64,000 nucleotides of DNA from Rikenellaceae bacterium. Lineage in GTDB: Bacteria; Bacteroidota; Bacteroidia; Bacteroidales; Rikenellaceae. The notes below the pieces were generated by a model that saw only the letters and a program-made list of their open reading frames with translations, was not told where the DNA came from and did no database searches. The stretch spans positions 1 through 64,000 of the forward strand of contig SUZF01000009.1 of the NCBI GenBank assembly GCA_015060065.1, written 5' to 3'. The translations under genes and the position numbers were made by a program. Shown piece by piece: positions 8,709-16,986 of the stretch. Position 1 is the first letter of the stretch; each line of letters starts with the position of its first letter.

Positions 8709-9794
8709 ATGAAAGGTGTTGTGAAGTCCATAATTTGTTGTGCGGTAACGCTTGCGGTCTCGTGCGTGGAGTCCGGAGGTGGTTTATGCTCGCTCGGCAA
8801 CCGAGGAGAACAGCCCAACGCCAAGACCGAACAACGTGTGCGCCTGCTCTTTGCCGGGGATGCCATGTGCCACTCGCCGCAGATTGCCGCAGCCCGTCAA
8901 GCAGACGGTTCGCTTGATTTCAGTGAGTCGTTTGTGGCTATGAAACCCTACTTCGAGCGTGCTGATATATCGGTGGTTAATCTCGAAACAACCATCTCTC
9001 CAAACACAACATATTCGGGATATCCGATGTTCTCCTCGCCAAAGGAGTATGCCGAGGCGTTGGCGCAGGTGGGCGTAGATGTCGCTTTGCTTGCCAACAA
9101 CCACTGTTGCGACCGTGGCGCAAGGGGTATTCGGACAACCATCGAGACACTGAATCGCCTTGGCGTTGCTCATACGGGAGCCTTTGCCGATGGCGATGAC
9201 TACGAGCAAAACCGCATACTACGCCTTGATGCAAACGGGATTAAATTCTCGATTCTGAACTATACTTACGGCACAAATGGGATGCCCGTGCCGAGCGGAT
9301 GTGTTGTGAATCTGATAGATACTATGTGCATTACAGAGGATTTGCGCATCGCTCGCGAGGGTACGGATTGCGTGGTCGCGTATCTGCATTGGGGCGAGGA
9401 GTATCAGAGCCGACCCTCGCGCGAGCAGCGACAACTTGCCGATTTCCTGCATCGCCACGGAGCAGATGTTGTTGTTGGCTCGCATCCGCACGTTGTACAG
9501 CCGGCAAGAGCGACAAATGGGCGCGTTACGATATTCTCGCTCGGTAACTTTGTGTCGAATCAGCGCAAACGCTACTGCGACGGAGGTGTTGTTGCCGAGG
9601 TCGAGGTGGTGAAGTCCGCAGACGGGGAGTGCCGTTACGATTTGACGATTACGCCCGTGTGGGTGGCTCTTCCCGAATATAAAATTATGCCTCCCGAAGT
9701 CGCTGCTATGGAGAATATGAGTGATGCACAACACGCAATGTATGAGCAGTTTATGAGTGATACAGAGCGACTGTTCGTGGCAGGATTAAATTAA
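8709..9794 (+). CDS. CapA family lipoprotein (metallophosphatase fold)
   Basis: 361 residues. Hydrophobic signal ending in AVSC (C19) predicts a lipoprotein. The rest is a PGA_cap domain: LLFAGDAMCH (about 47-56), VVNLETTIS, ALLANNHCCDRG, YLHWGEEY and VVGSHPHVVQP, the metal-binding blocks of the calcineurin-like fold shared with CapA/PgsA, which take part in poly-gamma-glutamate capsule synthesis in bacilli. No capB/capC homologue is nearby, and in Bacteroidetes these proteins have no firm role, so poly-glutamate synthesis should not be assumed. The next gene is in the same direction but has its own promoter. Confidence 0.85.
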   Translation: MKGVVKSIICCAVTLAVSCVESGGGLCSLGNRGEQPNAKTEQRVRLLFAGDAMCHSPQIAAARQADGSLDFSESFVAMKPYFERADISVVNLETTISPNTTYSGYPMFSSPKEYAEALAQVGVDVALLANNHCCDRGARGIRTTIETLNRLGVAHTGAFADGDDYEQNRILRLDANGIKFSILNYTYGTNGMPVPSGCVVNLIDTMCITEDLRIAREGTDCVVAYLHWGEEYQSRPSREQRQLADFLHRHGADVVVGSHPHVVQPARATNGRVTIFSLGNFVSNQRKRYCDGGVVAEVEVVKSADGECRYDLTITPVWVALPEYKIMPPEVAAMENMSDAQHAMYEQFMSDTERLFVAGLN

Positions 9795-9831
9795 ACTGTT
9801 GCGAAAATGTCGCTTGTATCCGAAAAAACAT

Positions 9832-9839
9832 TAAATTTG
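9832..9839 (+). promoter_or_regulatory. -7 element TAAATTTG upstream of the HAD lipoprotein
   Basis: Full match to TAnnTTTG, 34 bases before the ATG at 9874. No well-spaced -33 TTTG. Confidence 0.45.
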
Positions 9840-9873
9840 CAAAGGAACTTATATAACCTAAAAATAATTGACT

Positions 9874-10785
9874 ATGAAAAGAAACTTATTTGTGGCGTTG
9901 ATTTCAGCGCTGATGTTTGTGGGATGTTGCGGACAGCCCAAGACCGAGCCGGTGCAGGAGCCGCTCTTCGGAGAACTTATGGAGCAGGTATCTGACGAAC
10001 AGAAACAGGCGTGGTATGATGGTGCTTCGTGCATTACCGAGCAGGTTGTCGCAGAGCGCGGTGCCGAGTTGAAGGCAACGAAGCGTATTATATGCTTCGA
10101 TTTGGACGGAACACTGTCGAATCATCGTACCGATATGCCGGCAGAGAGCCGCGAGTTGCTCGACAAACTCCGCGCTGCGGGTTATGACCTCGTGATGGTT
10201 GGTGCAGGCAACGCACCGCGTATCCACCGCCAGATGGGCAACTACCCCATCGATATCATCGCAAACTACGGCAAGCAGTTGGCAGAGGTTAAGGACGGCG
10301 AACTCGTGATTACCCGCGAGGAGATTGACGAGGTGGATCGTGAGTTCTTCTCTCGCGAGACTGACCGTATGCGCGAGAAGTATGGCTACACGAAATTCTA
10401 TGGCAACTCTATCGAGTGGCATAAGTCGGGCATGGTTACATTTGCACTGCTCGGCACCGAGGCCCCGAAGGCGGAGAAGCACGCTTTTGACCCCGACCGC
10501 ACGAAGCGTCGCGTGATGTATCCGGAGATGCTCGAAATCTTTAAGGATTACACTGTCTTCATCGGAGGCTCATCATCGTTTGATATCGTTGGCAAGAACT
10601 ACAATAAGTACGATGCAACGATGCGCTACGCAGCCGAGAAGGGCTATACCAAAGCACAGGTTCTCTTCGTAGGCGACGATATGGGCGATGGTGGCGGCGA
10701 TAGCCACGTGCGCCTTGGCGGTATGGATTACGTTCATATCACCGACTTTACAACTGTTGCAGAGAAGATGGCATTCCTGCTATAA
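9874..10785 (+). CDS. HAD-superfamily hydrolase with lipoprotein signal
   Basis: 303 residues. A signal sequence with Cys at 18/19 (LMFVGCCGQ) indicates export and lipid attachment, unusual for HAD enzymes. Motif I is CFDLDGT (about 74-80, catalytic Asp76 and Asp78); a C-terminal GDDMGDGGGDSHV gives the acidic motif IV. GGSSSFDI and the KYDA-type block recall the Cof/phosphomannomutase (IIB cap) branch, so a sugar-phosphate phosphatase is the best guess. Substrate unknown. ATG at 9874 is preferred over a TTG two codons upstream. A strong terminator follows. Confidence 0.75.
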   Translation: MKRNLFVALISALMFVGCCGQPKTEPVQEPLFGELMEQVSDEQKQAWYDGASCITEQVVAERGAELKATKRIICFDLDGTLSNHRTDMPAESRELLDKLRAAGYDLVMVGAGNAPRIHRQMGNYPIDIIANYGKQLAEVKDGELVITREEIDEVDREFFSRETDRMREKYGYTKFYGNSIEWHKSGMVTFALLGTEAPKAEKHAFDPDRTKRRVMYPEMLEIFKDYTVFIGGSSSFDIVGKNYNKYDATMRYAAEKGYTKAQVLFVGDDMGDGGGDSHVRLGGMDYVHITDFTTVAEKMAFLL

Positions 10786-10807
10786 TATACATAAGTGTAA
10801 CATTACA

Positions 10808-10849
10808 GCAACCCCGAAGATTAAACAGGCTTTCGGGGTTGCTTTTTTT
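10808..10849 (+). terminator. Rho-independent terminator after the HAD gene
   Basis: GCAACCCCGAA (10808-10818) pairs with TTCGGGGTTGC (10832-10842), followed by T7. Confidence 0.9.
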
Positions 10850-10907
10850 CTGAACGTGGCAATGTATAAATAATGCTTATAGGTGTATAAAAAATGAGAA
10901 TAGACAT

Positions 10908-10942
10908 TTTTGCACATATTTCGAAATTTTGTTTTATCTTCG
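10908..10942 (+). promoter_or_regulatory. Rubrerythrin promoter
   Basis: TTTTG at 10908-10912, 22 bases, TATCTTCG at 10935-10942 (one mismatch to TAnnTTTG). Leader about 50 bases. Confidence 0.5.
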
Positions 10943-11000
10943 CATAGTGAAACAGAGATAAAGACAAAATTATATAATAACTCTAAAACAGAACAGAACT

Positions 11001-11576
11001 ATGAAAAGTGTAAAAGGAACTTTGACAGAGAAGAATCTTCTTAAAGCATTTGCAGGCGAGAGCCAAGCACGTACTCGTTATACCTTCTTTGCGAGCGTTG
11101 CCAAGAAAGAGGGATATGAGCAGATTTCGGGCGTTTTTATGGAGACTGCCGAGCAGGAGAAGGAACATGCAAAACGTTTCTTCAAATATTTGGAGGGTGG
11201 AGATGTTGAGATTACCGCAACCTACCCCGCAGGTCGTATCGGAACGACCATCGAGAATTTGAAGGCTGCCGCTATGGGCGAGAACGAGGAGTGGGATGTT
11301 CTCTATCCGGAGTTTGCGAAGGTGGCTGATGAGGAGGGCTTCCCCGAAATCGCACGCACATTCCGCAACATTGCAAAGGTTGAGGCAGAACACGAGCGTC
11401 GCTACTTGAAGCTTTTGAGCCGCATCACCGATGGCAACTTCTTCGTGCGTGATGGCGAGATTTGGTGGCAGTGCCGTAACTGCGGATTTATTTATAAGGG
11501 CAGCGAGGCCCCGATGGAGTGTCCTTCGTGCAACCACCCGCAGGCATACTTCGAGCCTATGAAGGACAACTATTAG
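11001..11576 (+). CDS. rbr: Rubrerythrin
   Basis: 191 residues. Non-haem di-iron peroxidase that protects anaerobes from hydrogen peroxide, fed by NADH through rubredoxin-like electron carriers. The ferritin-like domain (about 1-145) has the iron ligands in [21 protein letters not shown] and [11 protein letters not shown] (ExxH); the C-terminal rubredoxin-like domain has CRNCG (about 158-162) and CPSCNH (about 174-179). Length and domain order are those of classical rubrerythrin. Stand-alone gene with its own promoter and terminator. Confidence 0.96.
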   Translation: MKSVKGTLTEKNLLKAFAGESQARTRYTFFASVAKKEGYEQISGVFMETAEQEKEHAKRFFKYLEGGDVEITATYPAGRIGTTIENLKAAAMGENEEWDVLYPEFAKVADEEGFPEIARTFRNIAKVEAEHERRYLKLLSRITDGNFFVRDGEIWWQCRNCGFIYKGSEAPMECPSCNHPQAYFEPMKDNY

Positions 11577-11598
11577 TAGTTGCTTTTGAAGCATGAAC

Positions 11599-11646
11599 AA
11601 GCGGGAGGGCTGTCGAGACATTTAGTCAGGCTGCCCTCCCGCTTTT
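11599..11646. terminator. Bidirectional terminator between rubrerythrin and argH
   Basis: AAGCGGGAGGGC (11599-11610) pairs with GCCCTCCCGCTT (11633-11644), with T's on the plus side and A's on the left, between convergent genes. Confidence 0.85.
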
Positions 11647-11662
11647 GCGTTATAACGCTTGG

Positions 11663-12952
11663 CTAAAATTCCAACGCTTGCAGTTTGCGACGAATCTCGT
11701 CGTTGCAGAGATTACCGATGCTGCCCTCGTGTGTGTGATTTACCTCGCGCGTAGGTGTGTATTCCCCACGCTTGACTGCCAAGCCAATCTCGCGGTAAGC
11801 CTCGCGGAACGGAACTCCCGACAAAACCATACGATTGACATCCTCTACGGTAAAGAGGGTGTCATACTTTTTGTCGTTCAAAATCGACTCATTGACTTTG
11901 ATATTGCGTACCATAAAGTCGCACATATCAAGACTCTTGCGTAACTCCTCGATTGCCGGGAAGAGAATATCTTTAAGCAGTTGCAGGTCTCGATGATAAC
12001 CTACTGGGAGATTGGCTGTCAGTAGCGAAATCTCGTTTGGTACGGCTTGTAGGCGATTGCACTTGCCTCGCATAACCTCGAAAACATCGGGATTCTGCTT
12101 ATGGGGCATAATGCTTGACCCTGTGGTTAGTTCGGCAGGCAACGAAATAAAGGCGAAATTCTGGCTCATAAACAAGCACGCATCCATCGCAAAACGCCCC
12201 ATGGTCGAGGCGATGGCTGCAATAGCGTATGCCGTTGCTCGCTCACATTTTCCGCGGCTCATCTGGGCAGCCACGACATTATAGTGCAGGTCGCCAAAGC
12301 CGAGCAACTGTGTGGTCATTGTGCGGTTGAGCGGAAACGAAGAGCCATACCCTGCTGCCGAGCCGAGTGGGTTTTGGTTAGCGATATCGTATGCAGCGCG
12401 GAGTAGTCGCAGGTCGTCTGCGAGGCTCTCGGCATAGGCTCCAAACCACAATCCGAAGGATGAGGGCATTGCTACCTGCAAGTGCGTGTATCCGGGCATC
12501 AAAACCTTGGCATGACGGTCGCTCATTTCGAGCAACGTCGAGCAAAGACGCTGAACATCAGCGGCTATGGCTGCAATTTCGTGGCGCAGGAAGAGTTTGA
12601 TATCGACCAATATTTGGTCGTTGCGTGAGCGTCCGGAGTGAATCTTCTTGCCGACATCGCCCAAGCGACGAGTAAGCAGCAGTTCAACCTCGGAGTGTAC
12701 ATCCTCGATGCCCTCTTCGATGCAAAATTCGCCACGCTCAATCTCGGCTGCAATCTCTTCAAGACCTCCGAGCAGTGTCTGCAACTCCTCGGCAGTGAGC
12801 AGTCCGATACTTTCGAGCATACGGATATGAGCCATAGACCCCTCGACGTCGTAACGCGCAAGGCGCATGTCGAGTTGGCGGTCATTGCCCACGGTGTACT
12901 CTTCGATTGCGGCATCGACATCGATACCCTTATCCCAAAGTTTAGTTGCCAT
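11663..12952 (-). CDS. argH: Argininosuccinate lyase
   Basis: 429 residues. Last step of arginine synthesis: argininosuccinate to arginine plus fumarate. Fumarase/aspartase superfamily, with HSGRSRNDQ (about 105-113), TPGYTHLQ-type block (MPGYTHLQVAMPSS) and the signature GSSIMPHKQNP at about 278-288 carrying the catalytic serine. Slightly shorter than the roughly 460-residue enterobacterial enzyme, as usual in Bacteroidetes. Last gene of the eight-gene operon; its start overlaps the argE-like gene by 11 bases. Confidence 0.96.
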   Translation of the reverse strand: MATKLWDKGIDVDAAIEEYTVGNDRQLDMRLARYDVEGSMAHIRMLESIGLLTAEELQTLLGGLEEIAAEIERGEFCIEEGIEDVHSEVELLLTRRLGDVGKKIHSGRSRNDQILVDIKLFLRHEIAAIAADVQRLCSTLLEMSDRHAKVLMPGYTHLQVAMPSSFGLWFGAYAESLADDLRLLRAAYDIANQNPLGSAAGYGSSFPLNRTMTTQLLGFGDLHYNVVAAQMSRGKCERATAYAIAAIASTMGRFAMDACLFMSQNFAFISLPAELTTGSSIMPHKQNPDVFEVMRGKCNRLQAVPNEISLLTANLPVGYHRDLQLLKDILFPAIEELRKSLDMCDFMVRNIKVNESILNDKKYDTLFTVEDVNRMVLSGVPFREAYREIGLAVKRGEYTPTREVNHTHEGSIGNLCNDEIRRKLQALEF

Positions 12953-14021
12953 AATATTTCGTAAATTGCGTTAAATAATCTTCGTAAATAGCCACTCCTT
13001 CAACGATTTCCGAGCGGAGAACATACTCGTCTGCCGAGTGCGAGCGGTGCGTGTCGCCAATACCCATTTTGAGTGTCGGGAACTCCATTAGCGACATATC
13101 CGACGAGGTGTGCGACACAAAGAGCGAGCGACCTGCGCGTGTTGCTGCTTGTGCCAGAGGGTGCGTTTCTCCTATTGCCGAGGCGCGAATACGAGTCGAG
13201 CGCGGCTTTACATCAGAGGAGAGAGCCTCCGAGATGAGCGTGACAACCTCCTCGTTGGTGTAGGCATCCGTTGTGCGCATATCGACAACAAACGAGCAAG
13301 TGTCGGGGATTATGTTGTGTTGCGAGCCGGCCGAAATCATAGTTGTCGAGATGCGGATATCGCCAAGCAGTGGCGAAACACGCTCAAACTTAAAGTTTTG
13401 CAGTCGCTCGATATCGCGCAGGGCAACGTATATGGCATTTACAGCCTCGCCATGCGCAGCGTGTCCGCTGGTGCCGTGAGCCGTGCAGTCGAGGACTACC
13501 AGACCCCTCTCGCCTATGGCGGCCTGCATATCCGTAGGCTCTCCTACGAGTGCCATATCGACCTTGCCGAGGGTTGGCAATAGTGCGCGCATACCCTTCT
13601 CTCCGGAACGCTCCTCCTCGGCAGAAATCGCCAGCAGAAGGTTGTACGGCAGAGGTTTATGCGCCCAAGCGATGAATGTCTCGACAAGAGCCGCTACCGA
13701 AGCACCGGCATCGTTGCTGCCAAGTCCGTAAATCTTGCCGTCAATCTCATCCGGAGAGTATGGGTCGCGTGTGTATGAGGTGGCAGGACGCACGGTGTCT
13801 ATATGAGAGTTGAGCATTAGCGTTTCGCGCTGGGGGTCATAGCCGTCAGCGTAGGCAAAGATATTGTTGTGCAGACGTTTAGGCACTACACCACCTTCGC
13901 GCAGTCGAGCCTCGATAAGGTCGGCAACAGCCCCCTCCTCGCCAGAGTGCGACGGGCGACGAATCATCTCTTTGAGTAGAGCGATAACCTGCTCTGAACG
14001 CAATTTTAACACCTCGTTCAT
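12942..14021 (-). CDS. M20 deacylase of the arginine pathway (ArgE-like; probably N-acylcitrulline)
   Basis: 359 residues, M20 zinc hydrolase: HIDTV (His and catalytic Asp, about 73-77), YGLGSNDAGAS (metal Asp), SAEEERSG (catalytic and metal Glu), VGEPTD, and a C-terminal metal His in the THRSHSADE block. It removes the acyl group from the pathway intermediate. Because the operon's transcarbamylase acts on acylated ornithine, the likely substrate is N-succinyl- or N-acetyl-citrulline rather than acetylornithine; this is inferred from context and known Bacteroides and Xanthomonas pathways. It overlaps argH by 11 bases and follows argB by 6. Confidence 0.85.
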   Translation of the reverse strand: MNEVLKLRSEQVIALLKEMIRRPSHSGEEGAVADLIEARLREGGVVPKRLHNNIFAYADGYDPQRETLMLNSHIDTVRPATSYTRDPYSPDEIDGKIYGLGSNDAGASVAALVETFIAWAHKPLPYNLLLAISAEEERSGEKGMRALLPTLGKVDMALVGEPTDMQAAIGERGLVVLDCTAHGTSGHAAHGEAVNAIYVALRDIERLQNFKFERVSPLLGDIRISTTMISAGSQHNIIPDTCSFVVDMRTTDAYTNEEVVTLISEALSSDVKPRSTRIRASAIGETHPLAQAATRAGRSLFVSHTSSDMSLMEFPTLKMGIGDTHRSHSADEYVLRSEIVEGVAIYEDYLTQFTKYYGN

Positions 14022-14027
14022 ATCGTT

Positions 14028-14798
14028 TTATCGTATTGTTGTGCCGGCATCAGCATTGGCAAGTTCGTCGGAGTGTTTGATTACCACCCTCTGTAACCCC
14101 TCCGCAACCGAGCGTAAGGCATTTTCGACCTTGGGAATCATTCCGTCACTGATGACACCTTCGGCTTTCAGCGCGGGATAACTCTCGGCCGTAATCTCCG
14201 AAATGAGTGACGAGGGGTCATTCACATCCCGCAAAACACCAGCCTTATCGAAGCAGAAGTGCAGTTCGGCAGCACCTTCACGCGCCACACCTGCTGCCAC
14301 GGCCGAAGCCACGCTGTCGGCATTGCAGTTGAGCAGACCTCCCTTGCCATCGTGCATAATAGAGCAGATTACAGGTGTAATACCTTCTGCTGTAAGTTGT
14401 TGCAACCGTTTGCCATCAACCTCGGCAATATCGCCCACAAAACCGAAATCTATCGGCTCCGGCGAGCGACGATTAGCACGAATAACGCCTCCGTCAGCAC
14501 CCGAAAGTCCCATAGCGTTGCAACCGAGGCTCTGTAACATCGCTACGATGCGTTTATTGATAAGTCCGGCATAGACCATCGTAACAACATCGAGCGTTGC
14601 TTTGTCGGTTACGCGCCTGCCTTCGACCATTGTCTGCTTGATTTCGAGCCTCTCTGCCATTCTCGTAGCGAGTTTTCCGCCACCATGAACGAGGATTTTA
14701 CGACCCTCGACGGTTGCGAAGTCGCGCAGAAAACGCTCCAAAGCAAGGTCGTTGTCGATGACGTTGCCACCAATCTTTATTACCTTCAAACTCTCCAT
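14028..14798 (-). CDS. argB: N-acylglutamate kinase (acetylglutamate kinase family)
   Basis: 256 residues, amino-acid kinase fold: KIGGNVID (about 7-14), LVHGGGKLA (about 37-45), INADSVASAVA-type block (LNCNADSVASAVA) and DKAGVLRD. Phosphorylates the gamma-carboxylate of N-acylglutamate in the cytoplasm. It lacks the N-terminal helix that marks arginine-inhibited hexameric forms, so feedback inhibition may act elsewhere. Lies between argF' (26-base gap) and the deacylase. Confidence 0.93.
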   Translation of the reverse strand: MESLKVIKIGGNVIDNDLALERFLRDFATVEGRKILVHGGGKLATRMAERLEIKQTMVEGRRVTDKATLDVVTMVYAGLINKRIVAMLQSLGCNAMGLSGADGGVIRANRRSPEPIDFGFVGDIAEVDGKRLQQLTAEGITPVICSIMHDGKGGLLNCNADSVASAVAAGVAREGAAELHFCFDKAGVLRDVNDPSSLISEITAESYPALKAEGVISDGMIPKVENALRSVAEGLQRVVIKHSDELANADAGTTIR

Positions 14799-14824
14799 AA
14801 TCTATTGATATTTCGACCGGTACG

Positions 14825-15781
14825 CTATTTTAATCCTTCGAGCAATCGCTTGATTACCACTTGTGCCGAGATTTCGCGGTTGGCAGCCTCCGGGATAACA
14901 AGACTGCGCTCCGACTCGATAACATCGTCGGTAACAATCATATTGCGCCTTACGGGCAGGCAGTGCATAAAGTGTGCATTGTTCGTCAGAGCCATCTTCT
15001 CGGCATCGACTGTCCAATCTCTATCCTGCGAGAGTACCTTGCCGTAGTCTGCCTCATTGTAAGCCGACCAATTCTTCGCGTAGATAAAGTCTGCCCCCTC
15101 GAAAGCCTTGCGCTGGTCGTATTCTACCCTTGCGTTGCCGACGAATCGCGGGTCGAGTTCATAGCCCTTGGGATGAGTGATTACGAAGTCGTAATCCGCG
15201 GCATTCATCCACTCGGCAAACGAGTTGGGTACAGCCTGCGGCAGAGCCTTCGGATGCGGAGCCCACGTCAGCACAACCTTCGGACGAGCGCAGGTTTTAT
15301 GCTCCTCGATAGTAATAAGGTCAGCGAATGCCTGCAACGGATGACCCGTAGCCGCCTCCATGCTGAATACGGGGCGACCAGAATATTTGATAAACTGCTC
15401 GATAATGCGCTCCTCGTAGTCGGCCTTGCGGTCTGTGAGCGACGCGAAGGCACGTACTCCGATAATGTCGCAGTATGACCCCATCACGGGAATCGCTTCA
15501 AGCAGATGTTCTGCCTTGTCGCCATCCATAACCACACCTCGCTCGGTTTCGAGTTTCCAAGCACCCTGATTTACATCGAGTACCATCACGTTCATACCGA
15601 GATTCATCGCAGCCTTCTGGGTCGAAAGACGTGTGCGCAGGCTCGAATTGAAGAAGACGAGCATTGCGGTCTTGTTGCGACCGAGGTCACAATATTTGAA
15701 ACGGTCGGCTTTGATATCGAGAGCCTCGGCAACGGCCGCTTTGAGGTCGCCGATGTCGGCTACGCAGGTAAATTTCTTCAT
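14825..15781 (-). CDS. argF': N-succinylornithine carbamoyltransferase (ArgF'), atypical residue at position 90
   Basis: 318 residues. Transfers carbamoyl phosphate to the free amino group of N-acylated ornithine. Carbamoyl-phosphate motif SSLRTR at 46-51, HPLQ-type block GHPLQAFAD, and HCLPVRRN near the C terminus. The whole sequence follows the Bacteroides succinylornithine enzyme closely. In that enzyme Pro90 favours succinylornithine, and Glu at this position favours acetylornithine; here residue 90 is Ala (GDKAEHLLEAIP, codon GCA). Substrate is therefore probably, but not certainly, the succinylated form. Two bases separate it from argD. Confidence 0.9.
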   Translation of the reverse strand: MKKFTCVADIGDLKAAVAEALDIKADRFKYCDLGRNKTAMLVFFNSSLRTRLSTQKAAMNLGMNVMVLDVNQGAWKLETERGVVMDGDKAEHLLEAIPVMGSYCDIIGVRAFASLTDRKADYEERIIEQFIKYSGRPVFSMEAATGHPLQAFADLITIEEHKTCARPKVVLTWAPHPKALPQAVPNSFAEWMNAADYDFVITHPKGYELDPRFVGNARVEYDQRKAFEGADFIYAKNWSAYNEADYGKVLSQDRDWTVDAEKMALTNNAHFMHCLPVRRNMIVTDDVIESERSLVIPEAANREISAQVVIKRLLEGLK

Positions 15782-15783
15782 CG

Positions 15784-16908
15784 TTATAAAGTAAGTTCTT
15801 TTAATGCGTTAAGGAATTTGTCGGCATGGTCGCGAGTGATTGCTAGCGAGGGTAACAGCCTTACGGTCGAAGCACCGGCACCGCCTGTGAAAATGCCCTT
15901 TTCGAAGAGTAGTCTGCGGCGCATCTCTGCACCGGAGCCTTCTACATCGAAGCCAATCATCAGACCTCTGCCTCGCACATCTTTGGCAGCGGAAATCTTT
16001 TGTAACTCCGCCAGCAGATACTCTCCCACTGTGGCTGCATTCTCGACCAAATGTTCCGCCTCCATAATCTCCAAGACGGCTATTGCCGCAGCGCAGGCGA
16101 GGTGGTTACCTCCGAATGTGGTGCCGAGCATTCCGTGCCACGGCTTGATTTCGGGCGAAATAAGGACTCCGCCAATCGGGAATCCATTACCCATACCCTT
16201 GGCGGTGGTGATGATGTCGGGGCAGATGCCGGAGTATTGATGTGCGAAGAATCGACCCGTGCGACCATATCCCGACTGAATCTCGTCGAGGATAAGCAGA
16301 ACGGAGTGTCTTTTTGTGACTTCGCGCAGTGAGCGCAGGAAGTCATCTTCGACCATTCGGATACCTGCCACACCCTGTATGCCCTCGATGATTACAGCGG
16401 CAAAGTCGCCTTTCGAGAGTTCGCGCTCGACCGCCTCAATATCGTTCAGTGGAGCGAATACCACATTCTCGGTGCGGTTAAACGGAGCGACAATCTTCGG
16501 GTTGTCGGTGGCTGCTACGGCACCCGACGTGCGACCGTGGAATGCCTTGCCAAAGGCAAGAACTTTGTTCTTGCCTGTATGGAATGAGGCGAGTTTTAGT
16601 GCGTTCTCGTTGGCCTCGGCTCCCGAATTGCAGAGGAATAGCGAGTAGTCGGTGTAACCCGAAGCCTTGCCCAGCAACTCCGCCAAGCGACTCTGCAACG
16701 AGTTCTCGACCGAGTTGGAGTAGAAACCCAAGCGGGCAACTTGCTCACTTACGGCCTTGACATAGTGAGGATGCGCGTGACCAATCGAAATCACAGCGTG
16801 ACCTCCGTAGAGGTCGAGGTACTCCTTGCCCTCTTTATCATAGACATACGCCCCCTTGCCCTTTACCGGCTCAATGGGATATAGTGGATAGACATCAAAT
16901 AGATTCAT
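15784..16908 (-). CDS. argD: N-acylornithine aminotransferase
   Basis: 374 residues, class III PLP aminotransferase that forms N-acylornithine from the semialdehyde with glutamate as donor. Visible landmarks: NSGAEANENALKLA (about 94-107), FHGRTSGAVAAT (123-134), LDEIQSGYGRTG (207-218) and the PLP lysine K237 in TTAKGMGNG. Slightly shorter than typical 400-residue ArgD but complete. It lies 2 bases upstream of argF' and 78 bases after argC, a gap holding an AT-rich repeat. Confidence 0.94.
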   Translation of the reverse strand: MNLFDVYPLYPIEPVKGKGAYVYDKEGKEYLDLYGGHAVISIGHAHPHYVKAVSEQVARLGFYSNSVENSLQSRLAELLGKASGYTDYSLFLCNSGAEANENALKLASFHTGKNKVLAFGKAFHGRTSGAVAATDNPKIVAPFNRTENVVFAPLNDIEAVERELSKGDFAAVIIEGIQGVAGIRMVEDDFLRSLREVTKRHSVLLILDEIQSGYGRTGRFFAHQYSGICPDIITTAKGMGNGFPIGGVLISPEIKPWHGMLGTTFGGNHLACAAAIAVLEIMEAEHLVENAATVGEYLLAELQKISAAKDVRGRGLMIGFDVEGSGAEMRRRLLFEKGIFTGGAGASTVRLLPSLAITRDHADKFLNALKELTL

Positions 16909-16952
16909 AATCTTATGAAAGTGTTAAAGGCGTTACGGTTGATTGCGGTAAA

Positions 16953-16986
16953 TAATTGTCAATTATCAATTCTCAATTATCAATTA
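16953..16986. repeat. AT-rich interspersed repeat inside the arginine operon
   Basis: AATTGTCAATTATCAATTCTCAATTATCAATT-type run between argC and argD, the only gap over 30 bases within the operon. No terminator or good promoter is seen with it, so the operon probably reads through. Confidence 0.75.

Noticed and set aside
13000..14021. Calling the M20 gene argE, acetylornithine deacetylase, outright
   Set aside because: The operon's transcarbamylase takes acylated ornithine, so the deacylation step should fall after it, on acylcitrulline; the name would mislead.
16953..16986. Internal promoter within the arginine operon at the AT-rich repeat
   Set aside because: No TAnnTTTG follows at 19-21 bases on the minus strand.
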